Source: Streptomyces silaceus
Lineage (GTDB): Bacteria > Actinomycetota > Actinomycetes > Streptomycetales > Streptomycetaceae
Assembly: GCF_001419745.1 (NCBI RefSeq)
Contig: NZ_LIRJ01000146.1
Location: 1 to 44,707, forward strand
Direction: 5' to 3'
DNA length: 44,707 nt
Made by a program: the position numbers and the translations under genes. Under the pieces are notes generated by a model, which was given only the letters and a program-made list of their open reading frames with translations, made no database searches and was not told the DNA's origin. Shown here piece by piece: positions 7,692-16,490 of the stretch. Each line of letters starts with the position of its first letter. Position 1 is the stretch's first letter.

Positions 7692-10600
7692 ATGCCGCAC
7701 TCGGCACGCAGACCTCGTTTCAGACACCACCGTCCGCCCGGTCAGGGACCCCGCTCGGCCGCGGCCGCCGGGGCGCTGGCGCTCGCGCTCGTCGCGGCGG
7801 CACAGGGGGCCGCCGTCGCCGGGCCCGAGCAACCTCCGCGGCAGCAGCAGGAGTTCGTCTCCTCCTTCGAGGAGGGCGAGGCCCAGCCGGACTGGCTCAG
7901 CACCGTCGAGACGGGCCCCGACGGCAAGAAGAAGGCCTCCGGCGTGAACGGCGAGTTCAGCTCCGGCCTGCCCGGCAGTGTCAACGACCACGTCACGGAC
8001 GTCCGCACCAGCGGCGAGAACACGGGCTCCGGCGAGGTCGCGGCCAACCTCGTCGACGGCGAGGCCACCAGCAAGTGGCTGACGTTCGCGAAGGACGGCT
8101 GGGTCGAGTTCGACCTGGACGAGCCGGCGAAGGTCCTCACCTACGCGCTGACCTCCGCCAACGACCACGCAGAGCGCGACCCCAAGGACTGGACGCTCAA
8201 GGGCTCGGCCGACGGCAAGGAGTGGAAGGTCCTCGACGAGCGCAAGGGCGAGACCTTCGACGGCCGGCACAAGACGAAGAAGTACGACTTCGCCGAGCCC
8301 GGGGACGCCACGGCCTACGCGCACTACCGGCTCGACGTCACCGCGAACAACGGCGCCGACGACGCGCTCCAGCTCGCCGACGTCCAGCTGTCGGTGGGCG
8401 GCACGCAGGCCCCCGCGCCCGAGGACATGCTGAGCCTGGTGGACCGCGGCCCCAGCGGCTCCCCCACCGCCAAGTCCCGCGCCGGGTTCACCGGCACGCA
8501 CGCGCTGCGCTACGCGGGCACCCACAAGGCGGACGGCCGCGGCTACTCGTACAACAAGGTCTTCGACGTCGATGTGAAGGTGCGCCGCGACACCGAGCTC
8601 GGCTACCGCGTCTTCCCCTCGATGGCCGAGGGCGACCTCGACTACGCCGCCACGAACGTCGCCGTGGACCTCGCCTTCACCGACGGCACGTACCTCAGTG
8701 ACCTCAAGGCCGTGGACCAGCACGGCTTTGCGCTGAGCCCGAGCGGTCAGGGCGCGTCCAAGGTGCTGTACGTCAACCAGTGGAACGACGTCGCCTCCCG
8801 CGTCGGCGAGGTCGCCGCCGGCAAGACGGTCGACCGGATCCTCCTCGCGTACGACTCCCCCAAGGGCCCGGCGAAGTTCCGCGGCTGGCTGGACGACGTG
8901 TCGCTGAAGGAGAAGGCGCCCGCGAAGCCGAAGGCGCACCCCTCCGACTACGCGGACACCCGGCGCGGCACCAACTCCAGCGGCGGCTTCTCGCGCGGCA
9001 ACACCTTCCCGGCGACGGCCGTCCCGCACGGCTTCAACTTCTGGACGCCGGTGACCAACGCGGGCTCCCTGAGCTGGCTGTACGACTACGCGCGCGGCAA
9101 CAACGACGACAACCTGCCGACGATCCAGGCGTTCAGCGCGAGCCACGAGCCGAGCCCGTGGATGGGCGACCGGCAGACGTTCCAGATGATGCCGTCCGTC
9201 GACAAGGACACCCCGAGCGCCTCGCGGACCAAGCGGGCCCTGCCGTTCAGGCACGCGAAGGAGACGGCGCGCCCGCACTACTACGGCGTGACGTTCGAGA
9301 ACGGCCTGCGGACCGAGATGGCCCCGGCCGACCACGCCGCGATGATGCGGTTCACCTTCCCCGGTGACGACGCGAGCGTGATCTTCGACAACGTCTCCGA
9401 GAAGGGCGGCCTGACCCTCGACAAGGAGAAGGGGACGGTCTCCGGCTTCTCCGACGTCAAGTCGGGTCTGTCGACGGGCGCGACGCGCATGTTCGTGTAC
9501 GGCGTCTTCGACGACTCCGTGACGGCGGGCGGCAAGCTGGAGGGCGGCGGTGGCGGCGACGTCACCGGCTACCTCCGCTTCAAGGCGGGCAAGGACCGCA
9601 CGGTCGACCTGCGCATCGCGACGTCGCTGATCAGCCTGGACCAGGCGAAGGACAACCTCGCCCAGGAGATCCCGTCCGGCACGTCCTTCGACCGCGTGAA
9701 GGACCGCGCGCGGAAGCAGTGGGACGACCTGCTCGGCAAGGTGGAGGTCGAGGGCGCGAGCGAGGGACAGCGCACGACCCTCTACTCCAGCCTGTACCGG
9801 CTGTACCTCTACCCCAACTCGGGCTTCGAGAAGGTGCGTTCGGCGGGCGGCAGGGCGACGTACAAGTACGCGTCCCCCTTCTCCCCGCAGACCGGGCCCG
9901 ACACCCCGACCCACACCGGCGCGAAGATCGTCGAGGGCAAGCCGTACGTCAACAACGGCTTCTGGGACACGTACCGCACCACCTGGCCGGCCTACTCGCT
10001 GCTCACGCCGAAGAAGGCGGGCGAGCTGGTCGACGGCTTCGTGCAGCAGTACAAGGACGGCGGCTGGACCTCGCGCTGGTCCTCGCCCGGCTACGCGGAC
10101 CTGATGACGGGCACCTCGTCGGACGTGGCGTTCGCCGACGCGTACGTCAAGGGCGTGAAGTTCGACGCGGAGGCCGCGTACGACGCGGCGGTGAAGAACG
10201 CGACGGTGGTGCCGCCGAGTTCGGGCGTCGGCCGCAAGGGCATGGAGAAGTCGCCGTTCCTCGGCTACACGCCCAGCGAGACCCACGAGGGCCTGTCCTG
10301 GGCGCTCGAGGGCTACCTCAACGACTACGGCATCGCCCGCATGGGTGACGCCCTCTTCAAGAAGACGGGGAAGAAGCGCTACAAGGAGGAGTCCGCGTAC
10401 TTCCTCAACCGCGCCCGTGACTACGTGAACCTCTTCGACGACAAGGCGGCGGGGGCGGGCACGAGCCCCGGCTTCTTCCAGGGCAAGGACGGCAAGGGCG
10501 TCTGGCGCGTGCCGTCGGAGAAGTTCGACCCCCGCGTGTGGGGCCACGACTACACGGAGACCAACGCCTGGGGCTACGCCTTCACCGCTCCGCAGGACTC

Positions 10601-11597
10601 GCGCGGTCTGGCGAACCTGTACGGCGGCCGCAAGGGCCTCGGCGACAAGCTCGACACGTACTTCGCGACCCCCGAGACCGGCTCCGCCGAGTTCGCGGGC
10701 TCCTACGGAGGCGTCATCCACGAGATGACGGAGGCCCGCGACGTCCGCATGGGCATGTACGGCCACTCCAACCAGGTCGCCCACCACGCGGCGTACATGT
10801 ACGACGCGGCCGGACAGCCCGCCAAGACGCAGGAGAAGGTCCGCGAGGTCCTCTCGCGCCTCTACACCGGCAGCGAGATAGGCCAGGGCTACCACGGCGA
10901 CGAGGACAACGGCGAGCAGTCGGCCTGGTACCTCTTCTCCTCGCTCGGCTTCTACCCGCTGGTCATGGGCAGTGGTGAATACGCCATCGGCTCACCGCAG
11001 TTCACGAAGATGACCGTGCACCTCGACAACGGCCGCGACCTGGTCGTCAAGGCGCCGAAGAACAGCGCCGAGAACGTGTACGTGCAGGGGCTCAGGGTCA
11101 ACGGCAAGAAGTGGGGCTCGACGGCGCTCCCCCACAAGGAGATCGCGCGCGGCGGTGTCCTGGAGTTCGACATGGGTCCGAAGCCGTCGGCCTGGGGCTC
11201 CGGCAAGGGCGGCCAGCCGACGTCGATCACGCAGGACGACAAGGTGCCGTCGCCGCGCGAGGATGCCCTCAAGGGTGAGGGCGCGCTCTTCGACGACTCC
11301 TCGGCGACGGCGGCCACCGCGGACTCCGCCGTGGAGCTGCCGGTCGGCAAGGAGACGAAGGCGGTGCAGTACACGCTGACGTCGTCGGGCGACCGGGCGA
11401 AGGCGCCGCGCGGCTGGGTCCTCCAGGGCTCGAAGGACGGCGAGAAGTGGAGGGACCTCGACAAGCGGTCCGGCGAGTCCTTCGCGTGGGACAAGCAGAC
11501 GCGGGTGTTCACGGTGACCGATCCGGGGACGTACGGGCACTACCGGCTGGTGCCGGACGGGTCCGCGACGCTCGCGGAGGTGGAGCTCCTGAGCTGA
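7692..11597 (+). CDS. Secreted GH92 alpha-mannosidase with discoidin-like modules
   Basis: This 1301-residue secreted enzyme would trim alpha-linked mannose from N-glycans or fungal mannoproteins. The frame is open far upstream, but ATG 7692 is chosen because AAGGAGGGG precedes it and a signal peptide follows (basic N-terminus, then AAAAGALALALVAAAQGAAVAG). Modules in order: an F5/8-type-C (CBM32-like) domain at about residues 100-236; a beta-sandwich linker domain to about 410; the GH92 N-domain starting YADTRRGTNSSGG; the catalytic (alpha/alpha)6 part with HEGLSWALEGY near 865 and GDEDNGEQSAWY near 1070-1081; and a second discoidin-like domain at about 1197-1301. GH92 enzymes are calcium-dependent exo-acting alpha-mannosidases. 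Mannose and GlcNAc are the two sugars of N-glycan cores, so the neighbouring ngcEFG genes fit. A strong hairpin follows the stop. Confidence 0.92.
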   Translation: MPHSARRPRFRHHRPPGQGPRSAAAAGALALALVAAAQGAAVAGPEQPPRQQQEFVSSFEEGEAQPDWLSTVETGPDGKKKASGVNGEFSSGLPGSVNDHVTDVRTSGENTGSGEVAANLVDGEATSKWLTFAKDGWVEFDLDEPAKVLTYALTSANDHAERDPKDWTLKGSADGKEWKVLDERKGETFDGRHKTKKYDFAEPGDATAYAHYRLDVTANNGADDALQLADVQLSVGGTQAPAPEDMLSLVDRGPSGSPTAKSRAGFTGTHALRYAGTHKADGRGYSYNKVFDVDVKVRRDTELGYRVFPSMAEGDLDYAATNVAVDLAFTDGTYLSDLKAVDQHGFALSPSGQGASKVLYVNQWNDVASRVGEVAAGKTVDRILLAYDSPKGPAKFRGWLDDVSLKEKAPAKPKAHPSDYADTRRGTNSSGGFSRGNTFPATAVPHGFNFWTPVTNAGSLSWLYDYARGNNDDNLPTIQAFSASHEPSPWMGDRQTFQMMPSVDKDTPSASRTKRALPFRHAKETARPHYYGVTFENGLRTEMAPADHAAMMRFTFPGDDASVIFDNVSEKGGLTLDKEKGTVSGFSDVKSGLSTGATRMFVYGVFDDSVTAGGKLEGGGGGDVTGYLRFKAGKDRTVDLRIATSLISLDQAKDNLAQEIPSGTSFDRVKDRARKQWDDLLGKVEVEGASEGQRTTLYSSLYRLYLYPNSGFEKVRSAGGRATYKYASPFSPQTGPDTPTHTGAKIVEGKPYVNNGFWDTYRTTWPAYSLLTPKKAGELVDGFVQQYKDGGWTSRWSSPGYADLMTGTSSDVAFADAYVKGVKFDAEAAYDAAVKNATVVPPSSGVGRKGMEKSPFLGYTPSETHEGLSWALEGYLNDYGIARMGDALFKKTGKKRYKEESAYFLNRARDYVNLFDDKAAGAGTSPGFFQGKDGKGVWRVPSEKFDPRVWGHDYTETNAWGYAFTAPQDSRGLANLYGGRKGLGDKLDTYFATPETGSAEFAGSYGGVIHEMTEARDVRMGMYGHSNQVAHHAAYMYDAAGQPAKTQEKVREVLSRLYTGSEIGQGYHGDEDNGEQSAWYLFSSLGFYPLVMGSGEYAIGSPQFTKMTVHLDNGRDLVVKAPKNSAENVYVQGLRVNGKKWGSTALPHKEIARGGVLEFDMGPKPSAWGSGKGGQPTSITQDDKVPSPREDALKGEGALFDDSSATAATADSAVELPVGKETKAVQYTLTSSGDRAKAPRGWVLQGSKDGEKWRDLDKRSGESFAWDKQTRVFTVTDPGTYGHYRLVPDGSATLAEVELLS

Positions 11598-11623
11598 TCC
11601 GTCGCGGCGGATCACGGTGACGC

Positions 11624-11656
11624 GGGGGCGGGAGTGGTGAGTTCACTCCCGCCCCC
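11624..11656 (+). terminator. Terminator of the GH92 gene
   Basis: Perfect 13-bp arms GGGGGCGGGAGTG and CACTCCCGCCCCC enclose a 7-nt loop, 27 bp after the GH92 stop. There is no T-run, as is common in Streptomyces. Confidence 0.75.
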
Positions 11657-11716
11657 GTCCGCGCCGCGAAGTGTGCGATGCTGCGGCTCCCGGCTCGCGA
11701 CCCGGAGGCCTCCCCC

Positions 11717-12391
11717 GTGCGCTACTACCTCTATCTGTCCGGCGACAAGCTGGACATGCTGTACGAGCAGATCCCGGCCAAGCTCCTGAAGCGGCTCGCC
11801 GTCGAGGCGAAGGTCGACCTCAAGGTGCTGAGCGTCGCCGTGCAGTCGCCGCGCGCCGAGACGAGCACGTACGACCGGCTCGACATCGTCGAGGCGTACC
11901 TGGAGCGGGAGTCCGACGTCAGCTGGATGACGGAGCCGCGGCCGTGGTTCCGGGGCGATCTCGGCCTGCGGATCGCGGGGTACGGCTCGCCCGACGGGCC
12001 GACGTTCATCACGGGGCGGGAGGGCGACACGGTCGTCGCGCTCATCGGGTCGGCGCGCCATCTGGTCGGGCAGCGGGCGGCCCAGGACACGATCCGGGCC
12101 TCGTACTCCATGCTGCCGTCGCTGTTCCGGCTCCTGGACGACGCGCCGGAGGACTGGCCCCGGCAGTACCGGACGCCCCGGGCCGTGACGCCCGCCCACG
12201 AGAACCAGGCGTTGCACCAAGTCCTTGAGTTCTCCGACTCGTTGACGGTCGCGCCCGTCTACGCCGAGTTCCTCGCGCGGCGCCTGCTGACCGGCACCGT
12301 CACCGGACCGGACGGGCGGGAGCTGCGGATCGTCGTCGGCACCCCGCTGTACGTGGCGATGGCCGACGAGGACCCGGGGCGGGGAGCCTGA
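11717..12391 (+). CDS. DUF7019-like protein (SAVMC3_10250 family)
   Basis: This is a soluble protein of 224 residues beginning MRYYLYLSGDKLDMLYEQIP. I recognise this opening from an actinobacterial family annotated as SAVMC3_10250/DUF7019, whose function is unknown. I start at GTG 11717, eight bases after CGGAGG, which places the conserved opening at the very N-terminus; an ATG at 11678 would add 13 unconserved residues. The middle (VVALIGSARHLVGQRAAQ) suggests a mixed alpha/beta fold. There is no signal peptide or membrane segment. Its stop codon directly abuts the GTG of the HEAT-repeat gene (TGAGTG), so the two are co-translated and their products may work together. I would not assign a biochemical function. 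Confidence 0.8.
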   Translation: MRYYLYLSGDKLDMLYEQIPAKLLKRLAVEAKVDLKVLSVAVQSPRAETSTYDRLDIVEAYLERESDVSWMTEPRPWFRGDLGLRIAGYGSPDGPTFITGREGDTVVALIGSARHLVGQRAAQDTIRASYSMLPSLFRLLDDAPEDWPRQYRTPRAVTPAHENQALHQVLEFSDSLTVAPVYAEFLARRLLTGTVTGPDGRELRIVVGTPLYVAMADEDPGRGA

Positions 12392-14350
12392 GTGGCGCCG
12401 GACGAGGCGGTCCCCGAGCTGATCCGGATGCGGCTGGCCGGGGACGTGGCGGGCCTGCGCCGGAGCCTGCGGTCCGAGGACGTCTCGACGGCCCTGAGGG
12501 CCGCCGAGCTGCTCGGGGACATCGGCGGCCCCGAGGCCTGTGAGGCGCTCCTCCACTGCCTGGCGATGCCGGGCCGCTACCCCCGCCACCTGGAGTTGTG
12601 GGTCATCTCGCCGCTGGCGAGGCTCGGCGAGCGCCGTGCGGTCCCCTTCCTGCTGCGGCGGCTGCGCGAGGGGCTGCCGGAGAACACGAGCTGGCCCGAG
12701 ACGTTGTACGGAGCGCTCGGCACCCTCGGCGGACCCGAGGTCGTCCGCGAACTGGTCGAGCGGCTCGCCGGGCCGCGCCCTTCGAAGTACGTGGTCGACG
12801 CGGTGGCCGCGCTGCGTCCGCCGGAGGCCGTGCCCGCGCTGCTCGCCGCGCTGTGGACGCTGCTGCCCTGGGACGAGGTGCATGCCGTGCGGGCGCTCGG
12901 GGCGATGCGCGATCCGCGGACGGGCGCGCCCCTGCTGTTCCTCGTGGACTCCGAGGGCACCTCTCCCCCGTTGCGCAGGGCGGCCGTCGCGGCGCTGGCC
13001 GACCTTCCCGAGGAGTCCTGGCCACCGCCGGCCGGATGGATTCCGGAGATCATGCTGCGCCGCGCGCTGCGGGACCCGGACGCGGCGACCGCGGCTCCCG
13101 CCGCCGAGCTGCTCGCCCGTACGAAGACGGGGCGGGACGAGCTGCGGGGCGGCCTGATGGACTCCGTGCCGGGCCGGCGTGCCCCGTACCGGGTCCCCGA
13201 CTGTGTCGCCGTCACGGTCTGCGGCTTCATCCAGAAGCGGCCCGACCTCTTCGGCGAGGAGCAGGACTACCGCGACGTACCGACCCTGATCGAGCTGCTC
13301 GACGCGGCGGCCGTACCGACCGTGCGCAGGGCGGCGGCCGGGGCGCTGGGGGCCGTGGGCGGCACGGTGGCGACCCAGGCTCTGCTGGCCGCCCTCGGTG
13401 ACCGGCGGGTCGGGGAGGCGGTCGCGCGGGCCATGGCGCGTCTGCCGCGGCCACCCGTGCGGGACCTGCTCGCACTCCTGTCAGGAACCGGTGACGCGAC
13501 CCAACGCCTGTACGCAGCCGAGGCGTTGGGCCATCTGGAACACACGGCAGCCGCATCCCTCCTCCTCTCCACCGCCCTCGGCGAGGAGGAGCCCCCGAAG
13601 CCGCGCGCCGCCGCGGTCGACGCGCTCGCGGCGCTGCGTCACCGCCCGGCGGCCGCCGGCCTCGCCACCCTGGCGGAGGACGCCGAGCTGCCCGGCACGC
13701 TCCGGTCCAGGGCCCTGCACGCGCTGGGCCGCATCGGAGCGCGGGAGTCGCTCCCTGCGGTGCTCGCCGCCGTCCGGGAGGCGTCGGCGACGGTCCGCCT
13801 CCAGGCGGCGAAGGCCCTGGGCGCCTTCCCCGGGGCGGAGGCGGCCGAGGCGCTGGGAGCGCTCGCGGCCCGGGACGCGGACCGCGACGTCGCGCGGGCG
13901 GCCGTCCGCGCCCTGGGCCGCATCGGCGCCCCGGCGGCACCGGTCCTCGCCTCCCTGACCCGCCCCCTGCGCCCGGAACTCGCCGACGACCTGATCGCCG
14001 CGCTCGCCGGCTGCCCCGGCCCCGAAGCGGTGGCCGGCCTGTGCGAGTTGACGGACCCGACCCACCCGGAGGAGGTCCACGTGGCGGTGGCCGCGGCACT
14101 GGGCGAGCGCGGGGACCCGGCAGCGGCCCGCCCCCTGACGGCACTCCTGACGGACGACCACTGGGCGTGCCGCGACGCGGCCCTGCCGGCCCTGACCTCC
14201 CTCGACACGGAGGAGGCCGACACGTACGTACTGACCCACCCTCACCCGCCCCACCGGGACAGGACGGCCTTGCGCGCGGCACTCACGGTCATCGCGGGGA
14301 GACGGGGGCCTCGGCTCGCTGAGCCCCGGTCCAACGGGGCGGACGGCTAA
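12392..14350 (+). CDS. HEAT-repeat protein
   Basis: This 652-residue protein consists almost wholly of helical HEAT or PBS-lyase-type repeats of about 30 residues, for example ALRAAELLGDIGGPEACEALL, AVRALGAMRDPRTGAPLL, AAAGALGAVGGTVATQALL and RALHALGRIGARESLPAVLA. Such superhelices act as protein-binding scaffolds or as lyase-like chaperones for cofactors; no catalytic motif is visible. The GTG start lies directly after the stop of the DUF7019-like gene, with GGGGAG five bases ahead inside that gene. The 3' end overlaps the convergent DinB-like gene by 4 bp. A role as scaffold for its partner is inference from the coupling. Confidence 0.85.
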   Translation: MAPDEAVPELIRMRLAGDVAGLRRSLRSEDVSTALRAAELLGDIGGPEACEALLHCLAMPGRYPRHLELWVISPLARLGERRAVPFLLRRLREGLPENTSWPETLYGALGTLGGPEVVRELVERLAGPRPSKYVVDAVAALRPPEAVPALLAALWTLLPWDEVHAVRALGAMRDPRTGAPLLFLVDSEGTSPPLRRAAVAALADLPEESWPPPAGWIPEIMLRRALRDPDAATAAPAAELLARTKTGRDELRGGLMDSVPGRRAPYRVPDCVAVTVCGFIQKRPDLFGEEQDYRDVPTLIELLDAAAVPTVRRAAAGALGAVGGTVATQALLAALGDRRVGEAVARAMARLPRPPVRDLLALLSGTGDATQRLYAAEALGHLEHTAAASLLLSTALGEEEPPKPRAAAVDALAALRHRPAAAGLATLAEDAELPGTLRSRALHALGRIGARESLPAVLAAVREASATVRLQAAKALGAFPGAEAAEALGALAARDADRDVARAAVRALGRIGAPAAPVLASLTRPLRPELADDLIAALAGCPGPEAVAGLCELTDPTHPEEVHVAVAAALGERGDPAAARPLTALLTDDHWACRDAALPALTSLDTEEADTYVLTHPHPPHRDRTALRAALTVIAGRRGPRLAEPRSNGADG

Positions 14351-14931
14351 GCCTTGACCGGTCCGGCCGATCTGGCGGCCTGGTCGATCTTCGCCCAGTA
14401 GGCCGCACGGGCTTCCTCGTCGATCGGCTGCTCGTTCTCGGCGCGCACCCCGGTCCGGCCGTCGAGGCCCTCGCGCAGGATGTCGGCGTGCCCGGCATGC
14501 CGGATGGACTCGCCGAGGACATGGACCATGATGGCGAACAGGTTCGTGTTGGGATACGGCTCCGGCCACCACGGCACGTGTCCGGGGGCGTCGAGGGAGA
14601 GTTCGTTGATCGTCGCGTCCGAGTGCTCCCACGTGCGCCGGTAGAACCCGATGATCTGATCGCGGGTCTCGTCCTCGGACGCCCAGAAGTCGTCGCCGTC
14701 GTAGTCCTGCCACCGGGGCAGCGGTTCCGGGGAAGGGCGGTCGAAGACCTCGCCGAAGTACCGGGCCTCGACGGTGGCCACGTGTTTGACCAGGCCGAGG
14801 AGGTTCGTCCCGGTCGCCGTCAAAGGCCGGCGGGCGTCGTATTCCGACAAGCCGTCGAGTTTCCAGAGCAGCGCCTTGCGGTCCCGCCGCAGTCTCCCGT
14901 GCAGGTTGCCCTTCGCGAATTCGTCGATCAT
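14347..14931 (-). CDS. DinB/DUF664 family protein
   Basis: This protein of about 194 residues belongs to the DinB-like four-helix-bundle superfamily (DUF664 branch), which includes mycothiol-dependent enzymes of actinobacteria that bind metal through three histidines. Suitable histidines appear in LLGLVKHVATVEARYFGEVF and in ESIRHAGHADILREG. I start at the ATG giving MIDEFAKGNL because relatives begin this way; an ATG six codons earlier (14949) is possible. The substrate is unknown. The gene converges on the HEAT-repeat gene with a 4-bp overlap. Two long hairpins lie immediately upstream of its start. Confidence 0.85.
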   Translation of the reverse strand: MIDEFAKGNLHGRLRRDRKALLWKLDGLSEYDARRPLTATGTNLLGLVKHVATVEARYFGEVFDRPSPEPLPRWQDYDGDDFWASEDETRDQIIGFYRRTWEHSDATINELSLDAPGHVPWWPEPYPNTNLFAIMVHVLGESIRHAGHADILREGLDGRTGVRAENEQPIDEEARAAYWAKIDQAARSAGPVKA

Positions 14932-14983
14932 GCGGCATGAGCCTGCCATCGGCCGCTCGTGGTCTCAAGATCCCGTAAGGGCT

Positions 14984-15038
14984 GTTCGCGGCACGCCACA
15001 GCGTGCAGCCGTCGTGGGCGCTGTGGCGTGCGGCGAAC
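14984..15038 (-). repeat. 20-bp inverted repeat between protease and DinB genes
   Basis: Arms of 20 bp (14984-15003 and 15019-15038) pair with one mismatch around a 15-nt loop. Together with the next hairpin it fills the gap between the protease stop and the DinB start. It may be a second terminator for the protease, or a regulatory structure for the DinB gene. Confidence 0.65.
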
Positions 15039-15043
15039 GCGCT

Positions 15044-15080
15044 GTGACGGTGAGAGCCGCACGTCGGCTCTCACCGTCAC
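15044..15080 (-). terminator. Terminator of the secreted protease gene
   Basis: Perfect 16-bp arms GTGACGGTGAGAGCCG and CGGCTCTCACCGTCAC enclose a 5-nt loop, 31 bp past the protease stop at 15112. Confidence 0.75.
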
Positions 15081-15111
15081 GGTGGGGCGCCGGGGAGGGC
15101 GGCGCCGGAGG

Positions 15112-16284
15112 TCAGGCCGTGTGCAGGGTCAGGCCGTAGCGCTGGAGGATTTCGTTCACGGGCTGGAACCACGTCTCGCCGCCGCTGCCGCAGTTGCCCC
15201 AGCCGCCCGACGTCACGCCCTGGGCCTGGTCACCGCTGATGAACGAGCCGCCCGAGTCGCCGCCCTCGGCGCAGACGCTGGTCTTGGTGAGCTGGTGGAC
15301 GACGGTGCCGTCCGAGTAGTTGACCGTCTCGTTCTTCGCGAGGAGGTTGCCGCAGTGCCACTTCGTCGTGGAGCCGGAGCGGCAGATCGACGAGCCGACC
15401 GGCGCCTCCGCCGAGCCGCGGACCAGCTGGTCCGGGATCGTGCCCCAGCCGAGGACCACCGGGACGGTCCACCAGCCGTTGCCGACCGACACCCACGCGT
15501 AGTCGTTGTCGGGGAACGAGGAGCCCTGGAACGTGCCGATGCCGGAGCCGTCCCAGCCGCGCACCGCCGCCCCCGCCCTGCCGCAGTGTCCGGCCGTGAC
15601 GAAGCCGCCGTGCACGGAGAAGCCGATGGAGCAGCGGACGTTGCCGGTGTAGTACGGGTCGCCGCCCACCGTTCCGGCGGCGAAGGTGCTCGGCGCGTTC
15701 GCGACCGTGCCGACCTGGACGGGCGCGGCGGCACGGGCCTTCCGCAGGAAGGTCTTGACATCGTTGTCGGTACGGTGTCCGGCGACCACGTCCACCACGA
15801 CGCTGTTCGCCTTGGGGTCGACCCGCCAACTCGCCACGTTCTTCGGCGCCTTGAGGGCGTCGATACGGCTCTTGGCCGCGTCGAGGTGCGCGGCGCTGTG
15901 TTCGACCATGCGCGTGTCGGCGCCGGCCTTCCGTACGTCCGCGGCGGCACTCCGCTGCGTGACCGCGACCGTGAGCCTGCCCCGGGCCGCGTCGAACCAG
16001 GATCCGGCGTAGGCCGCACCGGCCGCCTTGCGCGCCGCGCGTTCGGTCGTGACGGCCTGCCGTTCGTCGGCGAGGCGCTCGCGCGCGGCGGCGGGGGTGA
16101 GGCCGAGGTCGCGCTTCATCGCGTCGAGGAGGGCCGGGGAGGCCGGCTGCCGGGACTCCGGCGCCGGGGCGGGGTCGGCGGCAGCGGCGGGGGCCAGGCC
16201 GGTGGCGGTGAGGCCGGCGGCCGCGCAGGCGGTGGTCAGGAGCACGGCGGACAGGCGGAGGCGTGCGCTGGTCTTGCGTCTCAC
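15112..16284 (-). CDS. Secreted S1 serine protease (streptogrisin/alpha-lytic type) with propeptide
   Basis: This 390-residue preproenzyme is an exported serine protease. A signal peptide (basic MRRKTSARLRL, then hydrophobic, cleavage around residue 35) precedes a propeptide of about 165 residues with the alpha-lytic-protease prodomain pattern (TFLRKARAAAPVQVGTVANA), which folds the catalytic domain and is then removed. The mature domain starts near AGTVGGDPYYTG. The triad is visible: His233 in TAGHC, Asp261 in NDYAW and Ser344 in GGDSGGS. The GTG start is preceded by GAGAGG. Six cysteines in the mature part can form three disulphides. The arrangement matches streptogrisins C/D and SAM-P20-like proteases. 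A LacI-type palindrome lies 52 bp upstream of the start, and a strong terminator follows. Confidence 0.93.
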   Translation of the reverse strand: MRRKTSARLRLSAVLLTTACAAAGLTATGLAPAAAADPAPAPESRQPASPALLDAMKRDLGLTPAAARERLADERQAVTTERAARKAAGAAYAGSWFDAARGRLTVAVTQRSAAADVRKAGADTRMVEHSAAHLDAAKSRIDALKAPKNVASWRVDPKANSVVVDVVAGHRTDNDVKTFLRKARAAAPVQVGTVANAPSTFAAGTVGGDPYYTGNVRCSIGFSVHGGFVTAGHCGRAGAAVRGWDGSGIGTFQGSSFPDNDYAWVSVGNGWWTVPVVLGWGTIPDQLVRGSAEAPVGSSICRSGSTTKWHCGNLLAKNETVNYSDGTVVHQLTKTSVCAEGGDSGGSFISGDQAQGVTSGGWGNCGSGGETWFQPVNEILQRYGLTLHTA

Positions 16285-16335
16285 AGGAGGACCTCTCGTC
16301 GTTCCAACAGGACGGCGGTGGAGCGGAGTTGAGAT

Positions 16336-16351
16336 CTGAGAGCGCTCTCAG
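16336..16351. promoter_or_regulatory. LacI-type palindrome before the protease gene
   Basis: The sequence CTGAGAGCGCTCTCAG is a perfect 16-bp palindrome. Its core TGAGAGCGCTCTCA differs from the Streptomyces CebR operator TGGGAGCGCTCCCA at two symmetrical positions. It lies 52-67 bp ahead of the protease start, so a LacI-family sugar-responsive repressor probably acts on this gene. Confidence 0.6.
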
Positions 16352-16433
16352 CTCATGGTGCGGCAGAGCGTAGAGAGAGCACGCGGCCAAGTCCAGACCT
16401 ACGGCATCGGGCGCTCCGCTTCCGATGTGCGGA

Positions 16434-16490
16434 CCATGGCCGTGCGCTCGTCCAGCCATGGCCGTGCGCTCATCCAGCCATGGCCGTGCG
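16434..16490. repeat. 22-bp tandem repeats with CCATGG
   Basis: Two units, CCATGGCCGTGCGCTCGTCC(AG) at 16434-16455 and a copy with one change at 16456-16477, are followed by a partial third copy (CCATGGCCGTGCG). Further CCCATG words at about 16496, 16515 and 16531 look like decayed copies. The function is unknown. Confidence 0.75.

Noticed and set aside
7584..10895. An 1103-codon open frame antisense to the GH92 gene
   Set aside because: High third-position GC keeps antisense frames open. The translation is Arg/Val/Leu-biased with no family features, while the plus strand has a clear GH92 protein.
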